A DNA stretch of 58,500 nucleotides from contig NC_087073.1 of the NCBI RefSeq assembly GCF_026151205.1, positions 22,637,487 to 22,695,986 on the forward strand, given 5' to 3'. A program made the position numbers and the translations under genes. The notes beneath the pieces were generated by a model. The model searched no databases. It was not told the DNA's origin and saw only the letters and a program-made list of their open reading frames with translations. This DNA comes from Bolinopsis microptera. Taxonomy: Eukaryota; Ctenophora; Tentaculata; Lobata; Bolinopsidae. Of this stretch, positions 43,925 through 52,849 are shown piece by piece (position 1 is the first letter of the stretch; the number at the start of each line of letters is the position of its first letter).

Positions 43925-46900
43925 ATGGTAGACCTAGATCTGGTAAGATAGTTTCCATTTTAATTGTAATGTAATTGTTCAAGTCACCCTCTTCCTTAAA
44001 ATTTATAGTTCGCTCTTACCACTCAGCTTACGTAAGATAATGGACTCAAGCAAAGCGAATTGTGTTTCTATTACTTACTACGACATCACAATCACTAGGG
44101 AGGGGGGGATACACTACACTCCAGCTCTAATCTCCCACCTCAGGTTCGAGTTAAGTTTATAGAAAGTATTACAGTGGGTACTTCAGATCACGTAGCCACT
44201 GTAACAGCGGGTACTACTGCAGTGGGCAAGAGTCATGTTGACCTTCAGACGTATATTCTCGCCTATGAGGAGATCAGCAAGATATTCGCCGTCTTAGGCT
44301 CTGTAAGTAGGGGGGTCCCCTCTGTAAGTAGGGGGGTCCCCTCTGTAAGTAGGGGGTCCCGTCTGTAAGTAGGGGGTCCCCTCTGTAAGTAGGGGGGTCC
44401 CCTCTGTAAGTAGGGGGGTCCCGTCTGTAAGTAGGGGGGTCCCCTCTGTAAGTAGGGGGGTCCCTTCTGTAAGTAGGGGGGTCCCCTCTGTAAGTAGGGG
44501 GGTCCCTTCTGTAAGTAGGGGGGTCCCCTCTGTAAGTAGGGGGGTCCCCTCTGTAAGTAGGGGGGTCCCCTCTGTAAGTAGGGGGGTCCCCTCTGTAAGT
44601 AGGGGGGTCCCGTCTGTAAGTAGGGGGGGGTCCCCTCTGTAAGTAGGGGGGTCCCGTCTGTAAGTAGGGGGTCCCCTCTGTAAGTAGGGGGTCCCCTCTG
44701 TAAGTAGGGGGGTCCCCTCTGTAAGTAGGGGGGTTCCCTCTGTAAGTAGGGGGGTCCCCTCTGTAAGTAGGGGGGTCCCCTCTGTAAGTAGGGGGGTCCC
44801 TTCTGTAAGTAGGGGGGTGCCTTCTGTAAGTAGGGGGGTCCCGTCTGTAAGTAGGGGGTCCCCTCTGTAAGTAGGGGGGGCTCTGTAAGTAGGGGGTCCC
44901 CTCTGTAAGTAGGGGGGTCCCTTCTGTAAGTAGGGGGTCCCTTCTGTAAGTAGGGGGTCCCCTCTGTAAGTAGGGGGGTCCCCTCTGTAAGTAGGGGGGT
45001 CTGTAAGTATCGGACTTTACTTAGGCTCTGTAAGTGTCGGACTTTATTTGAACGGACATTAATTGGACGCTGGAGGCCCTCGCGTTCATTTTGATATCCG
45101 TTCAAATACAGGGTGGGCCAAAAGTCAGTGTGCAAACGTTGGGTCTTATACCTCCGCTGAGTTTTATTTTGAGAGCTGTTGCTTTGCAGATGGCATACTG
45201 TACTTACTGGTTCGAGGATTCCGTCGTCAAAATTTGAAAATTCGAATATTTTAGACCACGCCCATTCAATATTAAAACACCTATATTGTTTTCTCTGAAA
45301 ATCCTGAACGCCTAATTTTTTTAGAGACGGTAGATTATCAAATGTTGCATATGATCTGAAAAAATGAGGCAAAACGGATTAGAAATGACGAAGTTAACAA
45401 GCATTTTGTGTATCTCGTTAACAAATTGACTGGGTGATTATGTGACACCGTGACACGACACCTTAATTGGGCACCCTTAACAATTCCCATAATGTTTAAC
45501 GGGGTAGTTAACGGGGTCACCTTATCACGTGATTAGGTAAACCAATCACCTGATCACACGTAATGAACAAGCTTGTTATGCTTCATATCTCGGTCATCTG
45601 AGAAGCTAGAACTCTCATTCTTTCAGGGCAAACGTAATTCGAATGGCCAAACACAATTCAATAACATTTAGCTTGATCCGATTATCCAAACTATCAAAAA
45701 AATGTGAAAATGAACCTCCATTTGAAAAAAATGAACGCGAATATTTTTCGAGTTGACAAATTCCTCGAACCAGTGGTGGTACTAAGTCATACCAGAAGGA
45801 AGTATTTCAATTGGGCACTCAGTGACTGAGCTATTAAGGCCAACGTTTGCACACTGACTTTTGGCCCACCCTGTAATATGCGATAAGGAAGTTAACTTAA
45901 AGTTAAATACTGATCATGAATGCCTTCGAGAGTTCATTTTAATGTCCGTTCGAAATTATGTCCGTTGACGCAATGTCCAGTCAAATGACGTCCAATAAGG
46001 TTTATGGAGTTCATATTCATCACCAAGTTTTTGAAAATGTGTGCATAGTGATGTTAGAGCTTGGTGTGCTCAAATGCTGGTTTTGGGGTTTTGGCAGGTT
46101 TTATATTTTAAAAATGCAATGTTTTAATATTATGAGGTATTATGTAATATCTATCTGCCACCCCGACATGTACATGATATGATCCTAATCTCACACCAGG
46201 TGTTTAAGTTCGTTTCAACAGATGTGGAGAGGAAGCTATCAATACTCCGTTCTAAGCAGCAACAGCAACCTCAACACTACAGCACTCTTAGCTCTATGAT
46301 CAGATACGAAACTGAGACTAATTTAACTGCGAGTGATAATAATAACGGGTGTAGGACGCTTCTCAGACTGCACAGAGCCCTCGGTGTGTACAGTAGGAGA
46401 CATGAGGGGGAGAGGGGGATGAGAGGAGGAGAGGAGGAGAGGAGGAGAGGAGGAGAGGAGGAGAGGAGGAGAGGAGGAGAGGAGGAGAGGAGGGGAGGAG
46501 GAGAGGAGGGGAGGAGGGTAGGAGGAGAGGAGGAGAGGAGGAGAGGAGGAGAGGAGGAGAGGAGGAGAGGAGGAGAGGAGGAGAGGAGGAGAGGAGGAGA
46601 GGAGGAGAGGAGGAGAGGAGGAGAGGAGGGGAGGAGGAGAGGAGGGAGGAGGGTAGGAGGAGAGGAGGAGAGGAGGAGAGGAGGAGGAGGAGAGGAGGAG
46701 AGGAGGAGAGGAGGAGAGGAGGAGAGGAGGAGAGGAGGAGAGGAGGAGAGGAGGAGAGGAGGAGAGGAGGAGAGGAGGAGAGGAGGGAGGAGGAGAGGAG
46801 GGAGGAGGGTAGGAGGAGAGGAGGAGAGGAGGAGAGGAGGAGAGGAGGAGAGGAGGAGAGGAGGAGAGGAGGAGAGGAGGAGAGGAGGAGAGGAGGAGAG

Positions 46901-49274
46901 GAAGGAGAGGAGGAGAGGAGGGGAGGAGGAGAGGAGGGAGGAGGGTAGGAGGAGAGGAGGAGAGGAGGAGAGGAGGAGAGGAGGAGAGGAGGAGAGGAGG
47001 AGAGGAGGAGAGAGGAGAGGAGGAGAGGAGGAGAGGAGGGAGGAGGGGAGGAGGGGAGGAGGAGAGGAGGAGAGGAGGAGAGGAGGGGAGGAGGGAGGAG
47101 GAGAGGAGGGGAGGCGGAGGAGGAGAGGAGGAGAGGAGGAGAGGAGGAGAGGAGGGGAGGAGGAGAGGAGGAGAGGAGGAGAGGAGGAGAGGAGGAGAGG
47201 AGGGGAGGAGGAGAGGAGGAGAGGAGGAGAGGAGGAGAGGAGGGAGGAGGGGAGGAGGAGAGGAGGAGAGGAGGAGAGGAGGAGAGGAGGAGAGGAGGGG
47301 GAGGAGGAGAGGAGGAGAGAGGAGAGGAGGAGAGGAGGAGAGGAGGGGAGGAGAGGAGGAGAGGAGGAGAGGAGAGTTGAGGGGCAGAGCTGAGAGGTAG
47401 AGGGAGGAGAAGAGGAGGAGAGGAGGAGAGGAGGAGAGGAGGAGAGGAGGAGAGGAGGAGAGGAGGAGAGGAGGAGAGGAGAAGAGGAGGAGAGGAGGAG
47501 AGGAGGAGAGTAGGAGGGGAGAGTTGAGGGGCAGAGCTGAGAGGTAGAGGGAGGAGAAGAGGAGGAGAGGAGGAGAGGAGGAGAGGAGGAGAGGAGGAGA
47601 GGAGGAGAGGAGGAGAGGAGGAGAGGAGGAGAGGAGGAGAGGAGGAGAGGAGGAGAGGAGGAGAGGAGGAGAGGAGGAGAGGAGGAGAGGAGGAGAGGAG
47701 GAGAGGAGGAGAGGAGGAGAGGAGGAGAGGAGGAGAGGAGGAGAGGAGGAGAGGAGGAGAGGAGGAGAGGAGGAGAGGAGGAGAGGAGGAGAGGAGGGGA
47801 GGAGGAGAGGAGGGGAGGAGGGTAGGAGGAGAGGAGGAGAGGAGGAGAGGAGGAGAGGAGGAGAGGAGGAGAGGAGGAGAGGAGGAGAGGAGGAGAGGAG
47901 GAGAGGAGGAGAGGAGGGAGGAGGGGAGGAGGAGAGGAGGAGAGGAGGAGAGGAGGAGAGGAGGAGAGGAGGGGAGGAGGGGAGGAGGAGAGGAGGGGAG
48001 GAGGAGAGGAGGAGAGGAGGAGAGGAGGAGAGGAGGAGAGGAGGAGAGGAGGGGAGGAGGGGAGGAGGAGAGGAGGAGAGGAGGAGAGGAGGAGAGGAGG
48101 AGAGGAGGAGAGGAGGGGAGGAGGAGAGGAGGGGAGGAGGAGAGGAGGAGAGGAGGAGAGGAGGAGTTGAGGGGAGGAGGAGAGGAGGAGAGGAGGAGAG
48201 GAGGAGAGGAGGAGAGGAGGGGAGGAGGAGAGGAGGAGAGGAGGAGAGGAGGAGAGGAGGAGAGGAGGGGAGGAGAGGAGGAGAGTTGAGGGGCAGAGCT
48301 GAGAGGTAGAGGGAGGAGAAGAGGAGGAGAGGAGGAGAGGAGGAGAGGAGGAGAGGAGGAGAGGAGGAGAGGAGGAGAGGAGGAGAGGAGAAGAGGAGGA
48401 GAGGAGGAGAGGAGGAGAGTAGGAGGGGAGAGTTGAGGGGCAGAGCTGAGAGGTAGAGGGAGGAGAAGAGGAGGAGAGGAGGAGAGGAGGAGAGGAGGAG
48501 AGGAGGAGAGGAGGAGAGGAGGAGAGGAGGAGAGGAGGAGAGGAGGAGAGGAGGAGAGGAGGAGAGGAGGAGAGGAGGAGAGGAGGAGAGGAGGAGAGGA
48601 GGAGAGGAGGAGAGGAGGAGAGGAGGAGAGGAGGAGAGGAGGAGAGGAGGGGAGGAGGGGAGGAGGGGAGGAGGAGAGGAGGAGAGGAGGAGAGGAGGAG
48701 AGGAGGAGAGGAGGAGAGGAGGAGAGGAGGAGAGGAGGAGAGGATGATTGCTGAGATTGGGGAGGGGATGAAATTCCAACTTTAAAACAGAGATAATGCC
48801 GAAAAGAATAGCATTACAATAAGCTTGCTCACTGTTCGTTTCAGAGTTCGTGGCGGAGTTCATTAACGCTCTGATAGAAAAGAAGGACAGTAGCGTATCT
48901 GGTCCTGTGTGGAATGCGTACAGGTACTCTTTTTAACATGCTACCATGGTGACTGACGGTTCAAAAAATTGAACCAAAGGTTGAATCCATAAAATTTGTT
49001 TAATGACAATGTTAAAACAAGATGACTGATTTAACTGTAAAGTTCTAATGAAAACCTCAATTTCAGTGAAACCTTGGCAAAGCACCACACATGGATTATC
49101 CGAAACACAGTATCCATGGCAATGTACACGTTACCTACGCGACAGAATATTTTACTTCAAGTTGGGAGAGAGGAGGACCCGGAATCTTTGACCCCACTCG
49201 TTAAAACCATGAGAGAGGTCTATGAGATCGTGCAAAGTGCTTACACACAATCTGCACTCTTAGACCTCAAATAA
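43925..49274 (+). CDS. CPTP: Ceramide-1-phosphate transfer protein, five exons
   Basis: Exons 43925-43942, 44144-44302, 46200-46383, 48845-48923 and 49067-49274 join in phase through GT-AG introns to 215 residues; human CPTP has 214. CPTP is a cytosolic GLTP-fold protein that moves ceramide-1-phosphate between membranes. Recognised stretches are SHVDLQTYILAYEEISKIFA, FVSTDVERKLSILRS and GCRTLLRLHRAL. The last holds the Arg pair and the His region expected to bind the phosphate and sphingoid parts. HHTWIIRNTVSMAMYTLPTR and the C-terminal SALLDLK match HPW..R and LLDL of the family. The first exon has only six codons and directly follows a 3' splice-type CAG. The exon 3 end was set by phase and by the human alignment (HRAL then EFVAEF). 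The introns hold extreme repeat arrays. Confidence 0.93.
44294..45035 (+). repeat. Tandem array of the CPTP intron 2 splice donor, about 35 units
   Basis: Unit CCTCTGTAAGTAGGGGGGTC, about 21 bp, starting at the exon 2/intron 2 junction. Every unit carries TCT then GTAAGT, a consensus 5' splice site. The 15-bp junction TTAGGCTCTGTAAGT stands at both ends of the array (44294-44308 and 45021-45035). The opposite strand gives an artificial YLQRGPP repeat ORF. Confidence 0.95.
45014..45985. mobile_element. Diverged inverted-repeat element split by a mariner-type MITE
   Basis: ATCGGACTTTA, GAACGGACATTAATTG and the GGAGGCCCTCGCGTTCA stretch on the left resemble the ends of the element at 57108-58017. 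Complementary GTCCGTTCGAAATTATGTCCGT and GTCCAATAAGG occur to the right of the inserted MITE. The match is weaker than in the 57-kb copy. Confidence 0.5.
45109..45873. mobile_element. Mariner-type MITE, TA-flanked
   Basis: Inverted ends of about 33 bp starting CAGGGTGGGCCAAAAGTCAG and flanked by TA (45107-45108, 45874-45875). The CAGGGTG..CCAAAAGT ends and TA target are typical of Tc1/mariner. The 765-bp body has no transposase frame. Confidence 0.85.
46424..48745 (+). repeat. 2.3-kb homopurine (GGAGGAGA)n array in CPTP intron 3
   Basis: Almost pure G/A on the plus strand, mainly the 8-bp unit GAGGAGAG. A longer landmark (AGTTGAGGGGCAGAGCTGAG and onward) recurs at about 47375, 47520, 48285 and 48430, showing that blocks of about 145 bp and 910 bp were duplicated later. 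Artificial Glu/Arg/Gly and Pro/Leu/Ser ORFs of up to 846 codons arise on the two strands. Confidence 0.97.
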
Positions 49275-49524
49275 TTCAGGAGCTTAATAGATTTTGTTGT
49301 GCCGCCTGTAAATAGAAACAAACTTTAGGGTCACGCCCCTTTAAAACCCATAATTTCTTAATATTGCTTATCTAGATAATTTCAAGTTGATATCGAGATA
49401 AAGTACTTACGTAAAAATTAGTAGTTTTCCTTCGTTTTCTGGTCATTTTTAGGTGTAATTCGCCCAAAACATATGATTTTCTCTAATTATTTTCAAAATA
49501 TTTTCATTAGACTTCATTAGGAAA

Positions 49525-49787
49525 TGTTTAACAAGGTCAAGCTATTAGTATTTAGCTACAATAATTGTTTAACAAGGTCAAGCTATTAGTATTTAGCTAC
49601 AATAATTGTTTAACAAGGTCAAGCTATTAGTATTCAGCTCACAGCTACAATAATTGTTTAACAAGGTGTAGCTATTAGTATTCAGCTACAATAATTGTTT
49701 AACAAGGTGTAGCTATTAGTATTCAGCTACAATAATTGTTATGTTTAACAAGGTCAAGCTATTAGTATTTAGCTACAATAATTGTTT
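49525..49787 (+). repeat. 41-bp class tandem repeat, about six copies
   Basis: Units begin TGTTTAACAAGGTCAAGCTA and end CTACAATAAT. Copies differ by AGGTCAAG versus AGGTGTAG and by a short insertion. It lies 250 bp after the CPTP stop. Confidence 0.9.
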
Positions 49788-49944
49788 TTCAAGCACAAAC
49801 AGATGTCCTTATCTTGTGTCTTAATTAGGTTTTGCAATTAAAATTTGCTTATAATTTGCTCGTTAAAAGTTATCTACTTACCTAGATACACAATGAGGTA
49901 TATAATTATAAACTGCCAATCCTACCATGCATTTTAGAGACGTA

Positions 49945-50120
49945 AATGGGGGGGGGGGGGGGGGGCAATCGTCGTTTGAACGTGAGACAATTTTGGAAAA
50001 CTTAACTGCGCGTTTTGCTCTAGAAACACACTTTTTGAGAGATTTTACCGGCGTATCCCCTAATTCTAAAATAGCCTAATTTGTTCAATTTTAGGGGAGG
50101 GGTGCCAACAGGCTACTGCA
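49945..50120. mobile_element. Decayed copy of the 43.5-kb hAT-type MITE
   Basis: Shares the G run, ACAATTTTGGAAAACTTAAC, GCGCGTTTTGCTCTA, GATTTTACCGGCGTATC and GCCAACAGGC with 43540-43764. The terminal repeats have decayed. Confidence 0.75.
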
Positions 50121-50272
50121 CAACCATCGCCTTTAATTTTATTATACTTATATGTTATAGCTCTTGTAGGTTTATAACCTACGTAGACGCGCGCCGCGAG
50201 TTGGACTCGATCGTCGACGGAACAAATATTTCGCCCAAATTTTAAGAAAATTCTTGTAGGCGGTGCGCCATT

Positions 50273-50712
50273 TAATTGACGATGTCATTAATTGACGATG
50301 TCAATTCATAGCAGCTCGGCGCGGCACAGTAGCGCATCTCGCCGATCTGTCGCTGTGAGAAGCCTCATTGAGTGCGCGGCGCGGCACAGTAACGCATCGC
50401 GCTACAAGTGCGCCATCGACAGTAAGACGCGCGCGCTGACCATTGAATGGTTTTTAGCTCTTATTTCGGCCAGCACATTATTTTGGAAACAATCGAAAAG
50501 TTATAATACTTCCCATATAACAATTTCGTTGAAATTTGGTCAGCTTACGTTAACACTTATGTTCTACTGAACCTAATTTAGTTTGAGCAATTTTGTAGCG
50601 CGATGCGTTACTGTGCCGCGCCGCGCACTCAATAAGGCTTCTCACAGCGACATCGGCGAAATGCGCTACTGTGCCGCGCCGAGCTGCCATGAATTGACAT
50701 CGTCAATTAAGA
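50273..50712. mobile_element. Foldback element with about 115-bp GC-rich arms
   Basis: Arms run from AATTGACGATGTCAATT through GCTCGGCGCGGCACAGTAGC to GTAACGCATCGCGCTACAA, and recur inverted at about 50593-50709. Within each arm the GCGCGGCACAGTARCGCATC motif occurs twice. The outer 17 bp are themselves palindromic. The core of about 185 bp is AT-rich. Confidence 0.8.
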
Positions 50713-51724
50713 TCAAGAGCAATTTCGATGGACAGAATTTGAGTTATCAACGAATTTATACCTGTTTTGTCATTTTTAGACCTCTTAATGAAGGCCAATC
50801 TCTCCCAACTAAATTAGGTTCGGTAGTTGAGTATGATTGGAAGGTTCTGACAAATTTTCAGCATGATTCATGTTCAGGAACCGAAGATATGACAGAATAA
50901 TATGACAAAAAGCAACGAATTTCGTCAAATTACGCGACTTTTACACCTAATTTTGCTCCAAAAGCCGTGCACCATCAAATATGGCACCTAGGCGAAGCTC
51001 ACTGATCATTTTAAAAAAGTATAACAAATTTGGTACTGTGAAAATTCTCACAATCTTTAGAAAACAATGGTACAAAAAATTTTAAAATCCGAGCAAGTTT
51101 ATTTTTATCGTGCACCCCCTAATTTTTGCAAAAAGGCCCTTTGGTTGTGAAATTGACGGATGTTACTCGTCTAAATTTCTTCGAAGTAGCGCGCGCCGCT
51201 TTCTTTTCGATGGCAAGTGCTACGAAGTAGCGCGCGCCGGGCCAGACCATTAACAATGGTCAAGTTGTGAAATTGAATTAAATCGGTGTATTTTTTACGC
51301 TGATTCCGAATCAACCCCCATGATGTAGGGTAAAAATGCTTCCCTGGAGAGTTATGGGCAAAAACCGTTTTGGTCACGTGACAGGCTAGTCAAACATAAA
51401 TTTGATTGTTTAGGGTTAGGGTTAGGGTTGTGGTAAGGGTTATGTATAGCTTCGGGGTTAGGTTACTGTTAGGGTTGGGATTTGGGTTTTGTAAAACCGT
51501 TTTGTACGGCTGCAAAACCATAAAAACCAAAATCACGTGAAATTTTTGGGCGAGCGAATTAATAAAACTAAAAGCCATTTTACCCCCTATACTGTTTTTT
51601 TTGTATCACGTTGTGACACCCACGGTCGTTTCATTAGGCCGTTCTTACGATATAGGGGGAGCCGCGCACTCGTGCGCGGCGGGTCATACAACGTATGAAA
51701 ATGTTTTTCCATTAAGTCTCATGA
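50713..51724. other. Region without recognised gene
   Basis: Contains two copies of GAAGTAGCGCGCGCCG (near 51184 and 51224), three telomere-like TTAGGG units at about 51413-51430, and the GC palindrome GCCGCGCACTCGTGCGCGGC near 51661. I see no supported coding exon. Confidence 0.4.
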
Positions 51725-51822
51725 TCGGAAGTCGTTCAGCAGGTTTATAATTATTTTAAGTTAAAACATTTTAATTTAATGCGAATGTCAAAGACGACAG
51801 CAATAAGAAATAGTAATTCCAT
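51725..51822. repeat. Dispersed repeat shared with 56798-56875
   Basis: GGAAGTCGTTCAGCAGGTTT and TCAAAGACGACAGSAATAAG occur at both places in the same orientation with a diverged middle. Confidence 0.75.
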
Positions 51823-52019
51823 AAAACCTTACTATTAGTATTGGCTGGGGCTTAACTTCGAAAGTAAAAGAGCAATAGAGACTTTGAGGTAGAGGTAGAC
51901 AATGTGCAAATTCAGAGGGGCGCCAACAGGCAACGTTACTGATTACATCCCACAATTTTGGGCATATGACTGCAAATGAATTATTATACCGAGACTTGCC
52001 ATAGTGTCACGTGAGAGGG

Positions 52020-52285
52020 GCTGTGAATGCCCGAGATGTGCCCGAGATATGCCCCAGGTGTGCCACAGGTGTGCCCAGGTTCTTTTCCCAAGGTTTCCCA
52101 ATTACCATGCCCGAATTTTGCCCGAGATGTGCCCGAGGTGTGCCTCAGGTGTGCCCCAGGTGGTTCTGCCCGAGGTTTGCCCGAGGTGTGCTTTCTGCCC
52201 GAGATGTGCCCGAGATGTGCCCCAGGTGTGCCCGAGTTTGTGCCCGAGGTGTGCCCGAGGTGTGCCCCAGATGTGCATCGGCAGA
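52020..52285 (+). repeat. Degenerate 12-bp minisatellite (GCCCGAGRTGTG)
   Basis: About 20 imperfect units; GCCCGAGGTGTG and GCCCCAGGTGTG variants alternate. The unit length is a multiple of three, so three artificial Cys/Pro-rich frames stay open. Confidence 0.9.
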
Positions 52286-52394
52286 TTACCGAATTGCCGA
52301 ATTACCGAATTTGCTAAGCTGCAAATGGAATGACTGAAAAGTTTCCAAAACGTGGCCTGGAGACAAACTGCACGTTAAGTACCGTTACGCCACT

Positions 52395-52489
52395 GTTAAT
52401 GTCGTTGCTGGTATGGTTATGGATAATCTTATGAAGGAGAATAAGCCGCTCCCTGCGACGCTGCAGATAAGGCTTCCACATCAATCAAC
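52395..52489 (+). CDS. Possible terminal exon of an unrecognised gene
   Basis: A short frame reads GMVMDNLMKENKPLPATLQI then RLPHQSTGK and a stop, followed at once by AATAAA (about 52486-52493). Its composition looks coding. I could not find a matching upstream exon, and it lies next to MITE debris, so it may be a remnant. Confidence 0.22.
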
Positions 52490-52849
52490 AGGCAAATAAA
52501 CAAATTTATAACGGAAATTTGTTTTGTGTGAACTTTATTGAGTGTGAAATTTGAATGACATCATGTAAATGTAATGTTATAAATTATTTTCTAAATCCCA
52601 AAATCTCCGACTTTTCAATTGCCCCACGTTGTGGGTCTGTCACGCACAAGTTCTCCTAATTTTAGTGTACATACTACTTATTCAAGTTCCCCCTATACTC
52701 CCTATACTACTACTAACTACTTTCTATTGGCCTCGTCTCGTCAACTTTTCAATGAACCGTTAAATCGACTGATGAAGACACATATGTGTTCCGTTGTCGT
52801 ATATCTCTGAGAGCCAGCAGTGTGGAACTACAATGGTTACCATGACACC

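Noticed and set aside
44263-45372. 369-codon minus-strand ORF with YLQRGPP repeats
   Set aside because: Antisense reading of the splice-donor array; the 21-bp unit keeps a frame open by chance.
46323-48863. 846-codon minus-strand ORF of Pro/Leu/Ser repeats, and the 404-codon Glu/Arg/Gly ORF at 46179-47393
   Set aside because: Both are translations of the homopurine array; the real CPTP exon 3 ends at 46383.
51413-51430. Interstitial telomere (TTAGGG)n
   Set aside because: Only about three units, degenerate around; too short to support.
52011-52337. Three overlapping Cys/Pro/Arg-rich ORFs
   Set aside because: 12-bp minisatellite keeps all three frames open; no conserved domain.
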